A DNA stretch of 64,000 nucleotides, taken from JAPOXR01 sp965214695 (GTDB lineage: Bacteria > Pseudomonadota > Alphaproteobacteria > Rhodobacterales > Rhodobacteraceae). Numbering within the stretch: position 1 is the stretch's first letter; each line of letters begins with the position of its first letter. The stretch is taken from NCBI GenBank assembly GCA_965214695.1, contig OZ243967.1, positions 930,001 to 994,000 on the forward strand, written 5' to 3'. The position numbers were made by a program, and so were the translations under genes. Shown here one piece after another: positions 38,186 through 47,916 of this stretch. The notes beneath the pieces were generated by a model. The model saw nothing but the letters and a program-made list of their open reading frames with translations, was not told the DNA's origin and made no database searches.

Positions 38186-39088
38186 GTGCCGAACCTTTCA
38201 CATGACAGGGAAACGCAGGAGTCCATCCGCAAGCCACTAAGGCAGCTGGCCGTAGGTCTTGCCGCATTCCTGATGATCGGCCTGTTCATTTTCTGGCGCG
38301 CCGACGGCGAGAGAATGGAGATCCTGCGGGCGGAAATTGTCGACAGGCTGATCCCGGGCTTTGAATTCGGCATCAAACCAGGACGGTTCATCGCCGACCT
38401 GGCGAGGGCAGCTGGAGAGTTTTCACGAACGGGCGACCGGATCGAGGAACTCGAAGGGGAGCTGCAGTCACTGCTACACTGGAAGGAACGGGCGCAGAGA
38501 CTCGAACAGCAGAATGCCCAGCTGCGCCAGCTGGCCAACCTCAAGCTCAGCCCGGCCCGGTCATTGATCTCGGCCGAGGTTCTTGCCGATACCAGCTTTG
38601 CCTTCCGCCATTCCATCCTGATCAATGTCGGGCGCCAGGACAGGATCGAGGATGGCTGGGCGGTCATGGACGAGTTGGGCCTCGTCGGCAGGATCTCCGG
38701 GGTGAGTCGGTCGACGTCGCGGGTCATCCTCATTACCGACTCCAACAGCCGGATCCCGATCAAGATCAAGCCGTCCAATGCCCGTGGCATTGCAACGGGC
38801 AATAACGGACCTTTGCCACATATCGAGCTGTTGGGAGAGGCGGAGACGATCAAGGCCGGCGACCGGGTTCTCACCTCCGGCGAGGGCGGCGTCTTTCCGC
38901 CTGACCTGCTGGTCGGAGCCATAGCCCCGGATTCCCGAAGCCTGATCCGGATCATCCCGGCCGCCAATCATGCCAGTCTCGAATTCGTCAAGGTCGTCAA
39001 GGGGGCAGCTCCGGAGTCGGTCGAGCCCCAGGGCAACCTGCTGCTGCCGGAGGTGACGCCTGACGCCGCCGACGGAAACGGCGGATGA
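38186..39088 (+). CDS. mreC: Rod-shape determining protein MreC
   Basis: A 300-residue bitopic protein with a membrane segment at about residues 25-42, a coiled coil at about 75-120 rich in Glu, Leu and Gln, and the C-terminal beta domain (SRSTSRVILITDSNSRIP, then GDRVLTSGEGGVFPPDLLVG). The start is a GTG at 38186, 13 bases after mreB. It links MreB to the periplasmic elongation enzymes. Confidence 0.95.
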   Translation: MPNLSHDRETQESIRKPLRQLAVGLAAFLMIGLFIFWRADGERMEILRAEIVDRLIPGFEFGIKPGRFIADLARAAGEFSRTGDRIEELEGELQSLLHWKERAQRLEQQNAQLRQLANLKLSPARSLISAEVLADTSFAFRHSILINVGRQDRIEDGWAVMDELGLVGRISGVSRSTSRVILITDSNSRIPIKIKPSNARGIATGNNGPLPHIELLGEAETIKAGDRVLTSGEGGVFPPDLLVGAIAPDSRSLIRIIPAANHASLEFVKVVKGAAPESVEPQGNLLLPEVTPDAADGNGG

Positions 39089-39095
39089 TCTCGCG

Positions 39096-39629
39096 ATGAC
39101 CGCCTCGATCAGGATATGGCTCTACCAGGCCCTGTTCCTGGCTATTGCCTTCGCATTGATGTCGTTCAGCATGATTCCACCTCGAAGTCAGCAGCCGGTC
39201 CTGCCGCAGCCGGACATCCTGTTCTGCCTGATCGCCGCGTGGACCATGCGGCAACCGGATTGTGTCCGACCGGTCATGATCATCGTCACCGTGCTCCTGT
39301 CCGAGATCATGTTCCTGAAGCCGCCCGGGTTGTGGACGGCGCTGGTCCTTCTCGCCACGGAGTTTCTCAGGTCATCGGTCGACCGGATCCGCTACCAGGC
39401 CTTCACATTCGAGTGGGTCCTGTTCTCCGCCACCTTTGCCGCGGCCATGATTCTCTACCAACTTGTCCTGGTCGTCACCTTCGTTCCAGCGCTTGAACCC
39501 GGCAGCGCCGCGTTGCATGTTCTTGTGACCATCATCGCCTATCCCGTGGTCGTCATGATTTCGAATACCGTGTTCCGGGTCCGCAAGGCCAGGCCAGCGG
39601 AGTTGGGCCTCTTCGAGGGGCGCGGCTGA
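39096..39629 (+). CDS. mreD: Rod-shape determining protein MreD
   Basis: A 177-residue membrane protein with about five hydrophobic helices and the family's QPDILFCLIAAW and FLKPPGLWTALVLLATEFLR segments. It overlaps the mrdA start by one base (TGATG). Its small size and position between mreC and mrdA support the call. Confidence 0.9.
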   Translation: MTASIRIWLYQALFLAIAFALMSFSMIPPRSQQPVLPQPDILFCLIAAWTMRQPDCVRPVMIIVTVLLSEIMFLKPPGLWTALVLLATEFLRSSVDRIRYQAFTFEWVLFSATFAAAMILYQLVLVVTFVPALEPGSAALHVLVTIIAYPVVVMISNTVFRVRKARPAELGLFEGRG

Positions 39630-41587
39630 TGCGAGGAGCCCAGGAAGGTCCCGACGCGGTCACCGCCCGCAAGCTGCTCGGCCGGCGCGCCCTGCTGCTT
39701 GGCGGGCTGCAGGGGGCGGTACTGCTGACCATTGCCAGCCGGCTCCGCTACCTGCAGGTCACGGCCTCGCCATCGCTCAGCGAGATGGCCGAGCGGAACC
39801 GGATCAGCGTTCGGCTGCTGCAGCCGATGCGGGGCGAGGTGTTCGACCGCGACGGTCTCCTTCTCGCCGGGAACCTGCTCAACTACCGGATCATGCTGGT
39901 CCGCGAACAGGCTGGCGACATCGACAGGGTGCTGGCCAATCTACGGGCAATCATCCCGATATCGGACGAGGAGATCCAGGCCAGGATCGAGGAGATACGG
40001 GGCCACCGGACATTCGACGCGGTCACGGTGGCAGAAAACGTGACCTGGCAGCAGGTTGCCCAGGTCTCGGCCAACGCCCCGGCCCTGCCTGGCATCAGTG
40101 TCGAATATGGCAGCACCCGGACCTATCCCTTCGAACGGGCCTTTGCGCATGTGATCGGATATGTCGGACCGGTCAGCAAGGAAGACCAGCAGGGCGAGGC
40201 CGACTGGGACCCGCTGCTGCATTTTCCCGGCTTCAAGATCGGCAAAACCGGCCTCGAAAAAAGTCTCGACCGTGAATTGCGCGGCAGCGGAGGAAACCGG
40301 ACCATCGAGGTCAACGCCCAGGGGCGGGAGATCCGCGAGGTTGACGGGGTCGATGCGCAGGCCGGCCGGAACTTGCAGATCACCATTCGCAGCGGGTTGC
40401 AGGCCTATGCCGCGGCACGGTTGGGAGGCGAGGCAGCCGCCATCGTGGTGATAGACCTATCCAATGATCACATCATTGCCTCGGTATCGGCACCGACATT
40501 CGATCCGAACAAGTTCATTTCCGGCTACACCGAAAGCGAGTTTCAGGAATTGCTGGAAACCCGGGGCAGCCCGCTGATCAACCGGCCGGTGCGAAGCGTG
40601 TATCCCCCCGGATCCACCTTCAAGATGGTGACTGCACTGGCGGCGCTGGAAGCCGGCATCATCGGGCCGGATGACGAGATCACCTGCACCGGCGAGCACG
40701 AGACACAGCATCGGACCTTCCATTGCTGGCGTAGCGGTGGCCATGGCCAGGTGAATTTTCGCAAGGGGTTGAGCGAGTCCTGCGATGTCTACTACTACCT
40801 GCTGGCACAACAGGTCGATATCGGACCGATTGCCGCCATGGCCCGAAAGCTGGGCCTGGGCGCCCGCACCGACATTCCCTTGCCGGATGTGGCCCGGGGA
40901 CTGATTCCGACCAGGGACTGGAAGCTGGAAAACAAGCAGAATGCCTGGCTGATCGGCGACACGCTCAATGCCGGAATCGGCCAGGGCTACGTGCAGGCAT
41001 CGGCGCTGCAGATCGCAGTGATGACCGCCCGGATCGCAACCGGTCGTCGAACGCGGCCGGGGCTGCTCATGGCCATCGACGACAATCCGGTCACCAGGTC
41101 GTCGCCAGTTCCGCTCGACATTGGCGAGGACTCGCTCGAACTGGTGCGCGACGCCATGTTTGCCGCAACCAATGACCGCCTGGGCACGGCATATGGCTCC
41201 CGGTCATTCGATTCGAGCTTTCCGATTGCCGGCAAGACCGGGACCAGCCAGGTACGCACCATTTCGCTGGCCGAACGCCGGCGCGGGATACGCCAATATG
41301 CCGATCTGCCGTGGAAGGACCGCGACCATGCCCTGTATTGCGGATTTGCCCCCTATGAAAATCCCAGATACGCAATTGCAGTCATCATCGAACATGGGGG
41401 CAGCGGGTCGCAAGTGGCGGCGCCGATCGCTCGCGATATCCTGATGGCCGCCCATTACGGCAAGGTGCCGCCACTCGAGGCCTACCCGCCGAATTTGCGG
41501 TCACGGATCCGTCGGGAACAGGACGCCCTCGAACAGGAAATGCAGGGCACGGTGTTGGGCGGTTTGACGGGCGAGACCCAGGCATGA
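39629..41587 (+). CDS. mrdA: Penicillin-binding protein 2, elongasome transpeptidase
   Basis: A 652-residue class B PBP. An N-terminal membrane anchor (about 18-36) precedes the pedestal domain with MRGEVFDRDGLLLA. The transpeptidase domain has the active-site Ser in PPGSTFKMV, the second motif in SESCDVYYY and the KTG motif in IAGKTGTSQV. It crosslinks peptidoglycan during cell elongation together with RodA, whose gene overlaps its stop by 4 bases. Confidence 0.96.
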   Translation: MRGAQEGPDAVTARKLLGRRALLLGGLQGAVLLTIASRLRYLQVTASPSLSEMAERNRISVRLLQPMRGEVFDRDGLLLAGNLLNYRIMLVREQAGDIDRVLANLRAIIPISDEEIQARIEEIRGHRTFDAVTVAENVTWQQVAQVSANAPALPGISVEYGSTRTYPFERAFAHVIGYVGPVSKEDQQGEADWDPLLHFPGFKIGKTGLEKSLDRELRGSGGNRTIEVNAQGREIREVDGVDAQAGRNLQITIRSGLQAYAAARLGGEAAAIVVIDLSNDHIIASVSAPTFDPNKFISGYTESEFQELLETRGSPLINRPVRSVYPPGSTFKMVTALAALEAGIIGPDDEITCTGEHETQHRTFHCWRSGGHGQVNFRKGLSESCDVYYYLLAQQVDIGPIAAMARKLGLGARTDIPLPDVARGLIPTRDWKLENKQNAWLIGDTLNAGIGQGYVQASALQIAVMTARIATGRRTRPGLLMAIDDNPVTRSSPVPLDIGEDSLELVRDAMFAATNDRLGTAYGSRSFDSSFPIAGKTGTSQVRTISLAERRRGIRQYADLPWKDRDHALYCGFAPYENPRYAIAVIIEHGGSGSQVAAPIARDILMAAHYGKVPPLEAYPPNLRSRIRREQDALEQEMQGTVLGGLTGETQA

Positions 41588-42735
41588 CGTTCAGCGACAT
41601 CGAACCGGGGCACCCTGCCCTGCTTCCTGGAAAGCTGGCCAGGTTCAACTGGGCCTTGCTGGCATTGATCATCCTGACATCCTCGGTCGGGTTTGCGGCG
41701 CTGTATTCCGTTGCCGGTGGCTCGTTTTCACCCTGGGCAAATGCGCAGATCGAGCGTTTCCTGGTCGGGATGGCGATCATGTTCGCCATCGCCCTGACTC
41801 CTGTCGGCATGTGGAAGGCGCTGGCCGCGCCGATTTACCTCGTCTCCCTGGCCCTGCTCGTCGCCGCCGAACTCTACGGTCCCGAAGTCAAGGGCGTTCA
41901 ACGGTGGCTGGAATTCGGCACGTTTCGTATCCAGCCTTCGGAGATCGCCAAGGCCGCGGTCATCCTGGCCCTGGCCACCATCTATTCGGAGATTCCCTCT
42001 CGCCGGGCGTCGCACCTGCTCTGGGCAATCCTGGCCGCGGCCATCATCCTGATCCCGGCAATGCTGGTTTTTCGGCAGCCCGATCTTGGCACCGCCGTCA
42101 TCATGGTACTGGCTGGCGGCATCGTCGCCTTCGCCGCCGGTGTCAGCTACTGGTATTTTGCCGCCGTCCTTCTGCTTGCTGCCGGCGCTGCCGGGCTGGT
42201 CATCCTGACCCAGGGAACCGAATGGCAATTCCTGCAGGATTACCAGTACGCCCGGATCGAGACCTTCCTCAATCCGGGCAATGATCCCTTCGGGGCGGGA
42301 TTTCATACCCTGCAATCCAAGATCGCCATCGGCGCCGGCGGCCTCGAGGGGCGCGGCTACCTGCTGGGCACCCAGAGCCAACTGAATTTCCTGCCGGAAA
42401 AACACACCGACTTCGTGTTCACGACCCTGGCCGAGGAATTCGGGCTGATTCTCTGCCTGTTGCTGCTGGCATTCTACGGGCTGATCATCGGCTCCTGCAT
42501 CAAATCGGCGCTCAATTGCCGTGACCGGTTCTCCGCCATCCTGATCATCGGGTTCTCCGGGCTGTTCTTCCTCAACGTATCGGCCAATCTGGCCATGGTT
42601 ACCGGGCTGGCCCCGGTGGTCGGCATTCCGCTACCGCTTATTTCCTATGGTGGAACCGCATTGCTGGTAACACTCGCCAGCTTCGGATGGATACAGGGTG
42701 CCCACATCCAGTCAAGAAGGGACCAGGCAACATGA
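41584..42735 (+). CDS. mrdB: SEDS glycosyltransferase RodA
   Basis: A 383-residue polytopic protein with about ten transmembrane segments. SEDS signatures are GVQRWLEFGTFRIQPSE (with the catalytic-loop Trp and Arg), the FLPEKHTDFVFTTLAEE block, and GIPLPLISYGGTALL. It polymerises glycan strands in the elongasome with PBP2. Also called rodA. Its stop overlaps the next ATG (ATGA). Confidence 0.96.
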   Translation: MTFSDIEPGHPALLPGKLARFNWALLALIILTSSVGFAALYSVAGGSFSPWANAQIERFLVGMAIMFAIALTPVGMWKALAAPIYLVSLALLVAAELYGPEVKGVQRWLEFGTFRIQPSEIAKAAVILALATIYSEIPSRRASHLLWAILAAAIILIPAMLVFRQPDLGTAVIMVLAGGIVAFAAGVSYWYFAAVLLLAAGAAGLVILTQGTEWQFLQDYQYARIETFLNPGNDPFGAGFHTLQSKIAIGAGGLEGRGYLLGTQSQLNFLPEKHTDFVFTTLAEEFGLILCLLLLAFYGLIIGSCIKSALNCRDRFSAILIIGFSGLFFLNVSANLAMVTGLAPVVGIPLPLISYGGTALLVTLASFGWIQGAHIQSRRDQAT

Positions 42736-43673
42736 CACCGCACATACTGTTTTCGGAAGAGGAGCGGCTCTTCGAGCAATGGAGGCCGGCGCTTGCCGGC
42801 GCGCTCGACGATGCCCGACTGACCGCACGGATCGACTTTGGCCTCGAGGACGAACCTTCGAAATACGACTACGTGCTCTACTCACCCGACGGTCCGACCC
42901 AGGATTTTCGGCCATTCACCCGGCTCAAGGCGGTGCTGAGCCTGTGGGCGGGGGTGGAGTCGCTGGTCGTCAATCCGACCATTTCCTGCCCGATCGCCCG
43001 CATGGTTGATCCAGGCATGATTGAAGGAATGACCGAATGGGTGGTCGGGCAGGTGCTGCGCCATCATCTCCACATGGACCGCTTCCTGGCTGCCCGTCCG
43101 GGCGAATGGCTGAAGCAATACAGGCCACCACTTGCCCGCAACCGGCGAGTGGCCATCCTCGGCCTCGGCGAGCTGGGCACCGCCGCCGCCAGCGCGCTGG
43201 TGGCACTTGGCTTCCGGGTCAGCGGATGGAGCCGAACACCGCGGGCAGTCCCCGGGGTCAGGTGCCACTCGGGTCCCGACCAGCTGCACACCGCCATCAC
43301 CGATGTCGACATCATCTCGCTCCTGCTGCCCCACACCCCGCAGACCGAGAACATTGTCGATGCCGCCTTCCTCGTTGCCTGCCGGCCGGGCGCCGTCCTC
43401 CTCAATTCGGGCCGCGGCGCGCTGGTCAATGACCAGGACCTGCTTGCTGCCCTCGACCGGGGGCACATCGCCAACGCGACACTCGATGTCTTCCGCGAGG
43501 AGCCCCTGCCTGCGCGCCACCCGTTCTGGGCGCATCCGAATATCACCATCTGGCCGCACATCGCATCGGATACCCGCCCGGAAACCGCATCGGCGGTGCT
43601 GGTGGAAAACATTCGCCGGGGTGAGAAGGGCGAGCCGCTCCTCCACCTGGCCGACCGCAATCGCGGCTACTGA
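42732..43673 (+). CDS. ghrA: Glyoxylate/hydroxypyruvate reductase A type D-2-hydroxyacid dehydrogenase
   Basis: A 313-residue NAD(P)-dependent reductase. The Rossmann motif is AILGLGELGTAAAS; catalytic residues lie in LLNSGRGALVND (Arg), VFREEPLP (Glu) and IWPHIASDT (His). Phe/Trp-rich N-terminal features fit the GhrA branch. It reduces glyoxylate or hydroxypyruvate. Although it overlaps rodA by 4 bases, a role in wall synthesis is not expected; the coupling may be accidental. Confidence 0.9.
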   Translation: MTPHILFSEEERLFEQWRPALAGALDDARLTARIDFGLEDEPSKYDYVLYSPDGPTQDFRPFTRLKAVLSLWAGVESLVVNPTISCPIARMVDPGMIEGMTEWVVGQVLRHHLHMDRFLAARPGEWLKQYRPPLARNRRVAILGLGELGTAAASALVALGFRVSGWSRTPRAVPGVRCHSGPDQLHTAITDVDIISLLLPHTPQTENIVDAAFLVACRPGAVLLNSGRGALVNDQDLLAALDRGHIANATLDVFREEPLPARHPFWAHPNITIWPHIASDTRPETASAVLVENIRRGEKGEPLLHLADRNRGY

Positions 43674-43958
43674 CCAGCAGTACCGCCGGCGGAGCGCCCA
43701 CCGCAATTGGGCCCGGGCCACCGGAGTGCTTCATCTGGTCACGGCATTGGCCGGCCCCTCTGCCGAGGCCAGTGTATCAGCAACTCCACAATACCCCGAC
43801 ATCCGCTCTGCAGCAGCACAGGAATGTATGTTCTCGCCTTCTTTTGGCGCGCTGGTCGGTGCCGACCCTCCTGGTCCGTACCACTTTGCAGAAATCAGCA
43901 TTCTTCCCGTGCGGTGTCATTCGTCACGGGCTGCCCTGACATCAATCGGCAGAATCGC

Positions 43959-44767
43959 TCAGAATCCCGGCGACGGGTCGCCGTCAGACCCGGACTCAAT
44001 CCCGCGGGACGGTGCCGGCTCATCCCGCGGGCGACAGTCATGCAGGAACTGCATCATCTCGGTGCCATCACGACCGGTATAGAATCGAACCATGGCCTCG
44101 TTGAACTCGACGGCGCGCCCTGCCGGCACCGATATGGCATCCCAGCCATGCATCATCAGCTCGCCATTCATCATGAAGCGGCCGGTTCTCCTGTTGCCGA
44201 CGAAATAGAACTGTTGCAGGCCAGAAACAGGAAATATGCCATCCCGCGCTCGCAGGGGTGCTCCACCCATGCCAGGGCAGAGAGCCCCGCACTGTACAGC
44301 GCTGCCAGGTTCCTGCCGCCCGGCTCGGTCGGAGGCGGCACATGCTCGCGACCTCCGAGCATCACCCGTGGCGTGAGCGCGACCTCCTCGCCTTCGCCGC
44401 GGAAATGGCCCCATTCCAGTGCTTCCTGCCGGGCAGTGAAGGCATGCAGCTGGTCCGAGACCTCCTTGGTAAGCTAAAACCGCCTGGTCTCGACGAGGGC
44501 CATCAGCCGTTTTGCGGCAACAGCGAGATTGAGCACTTGCTGCTCGTCCTCAATGCGACGGCCACCGACGGTGACGCCGTCCAGGAGCGTCTTGACTTCG
44601 GGATAGGTGAAGGGATTGCCCTCCAGCCGGCTGGCGTCATGAACATGATTTGCCAGGGATTGCCGGTAGCGAAACAACGCCCGCCGCGGTGGGCCAGGTG
44701 GCAAGGAAGGCAATTCCGGGCAGGTCCAGGCAAATCCCAGTCGCCCGGACTCCATATGAAAGGTCAT
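43959..44767 (-). pseudogene. Fic family protein, broken by an amber stop and a frameshift
   Basis: The original gene starts at 44767 with a strong AAGGAGG site and encodes SRLEGNPFTYPEVKTLLDG and GGRRIEDEQQVLNLA, typical of Fic N-domains. A TAG at 44474-44476 interrupts it; beyond it the same frame continues with EALEWGHFRGEGEEVALTP and HPCERGMAYFLFLA. Near 44211-44225 the frame shifts, and the Fic core continues as FYFVGNRRTGRFMMNGELM and EFNEAMVRFYTGRDGTEMM. Fic domains transfer AMP to target proteins. The two lesions should prevent a functional product. The 285 bases downstream hold nothing recognisable. Confidence 0.85.
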
Positions 44768-45442
44768 GTGGCCTCCTTGCACGACAAGAATCAAGGAATA
44801 GAGGAATAAAGGACTTTGCGCATGTCGCACGCGGTCATTTCTGTGGAAAACTCCGCGGTTGCCGTGCCGCCTCCACGTCTCCAATGTTCATTCGAGATCG
44901 CCGGCACCAGTCGTCTGCAACGGACCGCCTGGCAGTGACGAAGCGGAGTGACTTGCCCCGCAAGGCGGGTCGGACCGATAGCCCCGTGGATCTCGAAAGT
45001 GGGCCCGTGCGAAAGCACGACCTTCCCGTCTATCTCCCGGGTCCTGGATGGATTCCCGGGCCAGGATGCCGGATCATCGCGAGAATGGGAGCGTGAGACC
45101 ATGGTCGCCAGCAACGATGTCTGCAAGGACAAGGCAGGCATCCACCTGGATGGCGAGGACAGGATACTCTCGGGTGACCTGAACGGCTTCCGGACCATTG
45201 CCAAGTGGTTCGGAAAGAAGGGTTCGGTCCGGCCAGACATGCCCGGCCGGTTGTCGACAGCACGGCCAGCAGGCCGGGTTTTCAACTCCAATCCGACCGA
45301 GCCGGCCAGGCCCGGCGCCATTGCCGGTTGACGGCCCGGCTTCAATCACTACCTAGATCCGTCATCGCAAGGGAAAGCAGGGCAGATTGAGCAGGAACCC
45401 ATACGGCTCGACTCCCGGAGTCCCGCTCGCAGGGAAGGCGCC
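44768..45442. other. Region upstream of the Fic pseudogene, mostly without genes
   Basis: About 675 bases. Only one frame inside it (45101-45331 plus) has a gene-like codon pattern and is listed separately. Larger frames such as 44791-45345 on the minus strand lack a ribosome site and resemble shadows. Promoters of the fic remnant and of the permease gene should lie here. Confidence 0.45.
45101..45331 (+). CDS. Hypothetical small protein (76 residues)
   Basis: An ATG frame with GGGAG nine bases upstream and strong G/C preference at third codon positions. The first 45 residues are charged and polar (KDKAGIHLDGEDRIL, then KWFGKKGSV), and the rest is Pro/Ala/Arg-rich. No family, signal peptide or membrane segment is recognised. 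It may be a real small protein or a chance frame. Confidence 0.3.
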   Translation: MVASNDVCKDKAGIHLDGEDRILSGDLNGFRTIAKWFGKKGSVRPDMPGRLSTARPAGRVFNSNPTEPARPGAIAG

Positions 45443-46465
45443 ATGAGACAGGCATTCATGACCACGAGGAGCCTGGCGGGCCGGATTGACCGGGTCTGGT
45501 TACTGATCGCGGCCATTCCCATGGGCCTGCTGGCCCTTGCTCCAGAACAGTTTGCCCCGACAATCATCTTTGCATCCTCGGCCTTCCTCAAGACTGCGGC
45601 ATTCATTGCCATCGCCGTGCTGCTGGCCGCGTTCCTGCACGCGTCGAGTCTCGAGCGGATCATTTCCCGGGCATTCAGCCAACAGAAGGCACTTGCCATC
45701 CTGCTGGCCTCCCTGGCGGGAGGCTTGTCGCCCTTCTGCTCCTGCGAGGTCATTCCATTCGTGGTCGCATTGCTGGCTGCCGGCTCGCCGCTGTCACCGG
45801 TCATGGCCTTCTGGCTATCCTCGCCGCTCATCGACCCGCCGATGTTCATCATCACCAGCAATGTCCTGGGCATTGACTTTGCCATTGGCAAGACCATCGC
45901 CGCGGTCGGGGTCGGCCTGCTGGGCGGATTTTCGATTGCCGCCCTGGAGCGGGCGGGGGCATTTGCCACCACGCTTCGGCCCGATACGCCGATGGCCTCC
46001 TGCTGTGGCGGGCCGGCATCGCCGGCGCGCACCGAACTCCTGTTCTGGCGTGACCAGCTTCGGATACAGCTGTTCCGGGCCAACCTGGTGGAGAATGCGT
46101 TCTTCCTGAGCAAGTGGCTGCTCCTGGCCTATATCCTGCAGTCATTGATGGTGGCCTGGGTGCCGCCGGAATGGGTCTCCACATTGTTGGGAAGTGGCGG
46201 ACCAACCTCGGTCGGGCTCGGCGCCCTGCTCGGCGTCCCGGCCTATCTGAACGGATATGCCGCCGTGCCACTGGTTGATGGACTCGTCGACCAGGGAATG
46301 TCGTCGGCAACGGCAATGTCATTCCTGATTGCCGGCGGAATCACCAGCTTCCCGGCGGCGATGGCGGTCTGGGCTGTTGCCCGCATCCCGGTGTTTGCCA
46401 GCTATATCGTGCTCGCCTGTATCGGCGCCGTCCTCAGCGGGCTTGCCTGGGGCATGGTCGGATGA
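45443..46465 (+). CDS. ArsP/DUF318-type permease
   Basis: A 340-residue membrane protein with about eight to ten hydrophobic segments. It has the family motif GLSPFCSCEVIPF, with the conserved Cys-Ser-Cys at the start of a helix, the matching FLIAGGITSFPAAMAV repeat in the second half, and a cytoplasmic loop with Ser-Cys-Cys-Gly-Gly. Members of PF03773 export methylated arsenicals (ArsP) or other metals; thiols in such motifs suggest a soft-metal substrate here too. No ArsR or metal regulator is adjacent. Confidence 0.82.
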   Translation: MRQAFMTTRSLAGRIDRVWLLIAAIPMGLLALAPEQFAPTIIFASSAFLKTAAFIAIAVLLAAFLHASSLERIISRAFSQQKALAILLASLAGGLSPFCSCEVIPFVVALLAAGSPLSPVMAFWLSSPLIDPPMFIITSNVLGIDFAIGKTIAAVGVGLLGGFSIAALERAGAFATTLRPDTPMASCCGGPASPARTELLFWRDQLRIQLFRANLVENAFFLSKWLLLAYILQSLMVAWVPPEWVSTLLGSGGPTSVGLGALLGVPAYLNGYAAVPLVDGLVDQGMSSATAMSFLIAGGITSFPAAMAVWAVARIPVFASYIVLACIGAVLSGLAWGMVG

Positions 46466-46532
46466 CATTATCGGCGGCCAGGCCGGGACGCATGTCCTTC
46501 CGGCAATGTGTACCCGCAGCGGAGAATCCTGC

Positions 46533-47792
46533 ATGAAACAGACTTGGCGATTCATCTCGGACTATTCACTTCTGCTTATCTCCGGAGCCTTGATGGCGCT
46601 GATCTGGGCCAATATCGCGCCGCACAGCTACCACGCCGTCGTGGATTTCGTGCTGTTCGAAGGTGGATTGATCGGTCACCTGTCGAGTGATCACGGCCAC
46701 GGGCCCGGCCGGGTGCTGACATTCCACTACCTGGTCAATGACGTGCTGATGGCCTTCTTTTTCGCGGTCGCCGGCAAGGAAGTCTGGGAGGCGGTCATTC
46801 TCCCCAATGGCGCCCTCCGGGGAAAGAAGTCCGTCACGCCGCTTTTTGCGACCGCCGGCGGCATGTTCGGACCGATTGCCGTCTATCTTGGGCTGGCGCT
46901 GCTGCTTGGCTCCGACACCTACTCCGCCGTTGCCAATGGCTGGGCAATTCCGACCGCGACCGACATCGCCTTTTCCTACCTGGTTGGCCGGATCATTTTC
47001 GGCCGGCGACACCCTGCAGTCACCTTCCTCTTGTTGCTGGCGATCGCCGATGATGCGGCAGGTCTGGCCATCCTGGCAATATTCTACCCCTCCGGCGAGT
47101 TGCACCTGCAATGGCTGCTGCTGCCTCTGGCGGCAACCGCCACGGTCTATCTCCTGTTCAACTGGCTGCCCCGGAAGCTGGACGATTCACGCAGCGGCAA
47201 CCCGGTATCAAGCATGATCGAGCGCCGGCTGTCACTCGTTCCCTATGCAGCTGGCGGCGCCCTGTGCTGGTACGGCTTCCAGCAATCCGGGTTGCATCCG
47301 GCGCTCGGATTGCTGCCGATCATCGTGGCGATCCCGCATGCCGGGCGCGATTACGGATTGTTCGTCCATGCCGAACCCAAGCGCCTGGACATGCTCAACC
47401 GGATCGAGCATCTGCTGGAAAAACCGGTCGAGGTCATCCTGCTACTGTTCGGACTGGTTAATGCCGGGGTCGAGCTCTCGACCTTCGGCACACCGACCAT
47501 CCTGGTCTTGCTGGGACTGATCGTCGGCAAGCCGGTCGGAATTTTCCTTTTCGGCTGGGTGGCCGCCGGCCCGCTTCGCCTCGGCATGCCAACCGGAATG
47601 CAGGCATCCGACATCCTGGTTGTCGGATTCATTGCCGCGATCGGTTTCACTGTGTCGCTGTTCATTGCCACGGTGGCATTTGATCCGGGCTCGGTCCAGG
47701 ACGCCGCCAAGATGGGGGCGCTGCTCAGCCTCGGCTCGGCGGGACTGGCATTCCTGGTCGCCAGACTGTTCCCGATCAAGAAGATGGAATGA
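46533..47792 (+). CDS. nhaA: Na+/H+ antiporter NhaA
   Basis: A 419-residue antiporter with about 12 transmembrane segments. The ion-binding pair Asp-Asp lies in LLAIADDAAGLAILA, and the unwound helix IV contains IPTATDIAFS. It exports Na+ or Li+ for protons, which suits a saline habitat. GGAGA at the right distance supports the ATG at 46533. The loop between the first two helices is longer than in E. coli and His-rich (SSDHGHGPG). Confidence 0.95.
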   Translation: MKQTWRFISDYSLLLISGALMALIWANIAPHSYHAVVDFVLFEGGLIGHLSSDHGHGPGRVLTFHYLVNDVLMAFFFAVAGKEVWEAVILPNGALRGKKSVTPLFATAGGMFGPIAVYLGLALLLGSDTYSAVANGWAIPTATDIAFSYLVGRIIFGRRHPAVTFLLLLAIADDAAGLAILAIFYPSGELHLQWLLLPLAATATVYLLFNWLPRKLDDSRSGNPVSSMIERRLSLVPYAAGGALCWYGFQQSGLHPALGLLPIIVAIPHAGRDYGLFVHAEPKRLDMLNRIEHLLEKPVEVILLLFGLVNAGVELSTFGTPTILVLLGLIVGKPVGIFLFGWVAAGPLRLGMPTGMQASDILVVGFIAAIGFTVSLFIATVAFDPGSVQDAAKMGALLSLGSAGLAFLVARLFPIKKME

Positions 47793-47916
47793 CCGGCCCG
47801 CCGAGACATCTTCTGCCCACATTGCCAGCCACGGCAGTGTCGGCAGCATTCGGGCACAGCCCGGAACCGGCCAGGACATCCACCATTCTGTCCGTCCGAT
47901 TTCGGGGGTTCCGGAA

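Noticed and set aside
44791..45345. A 184-codon minus-strand frame before the Fic remnant
   Set aside because: No start signal and no homology; it overlaps a better plus-strand frame at 45101-45331.
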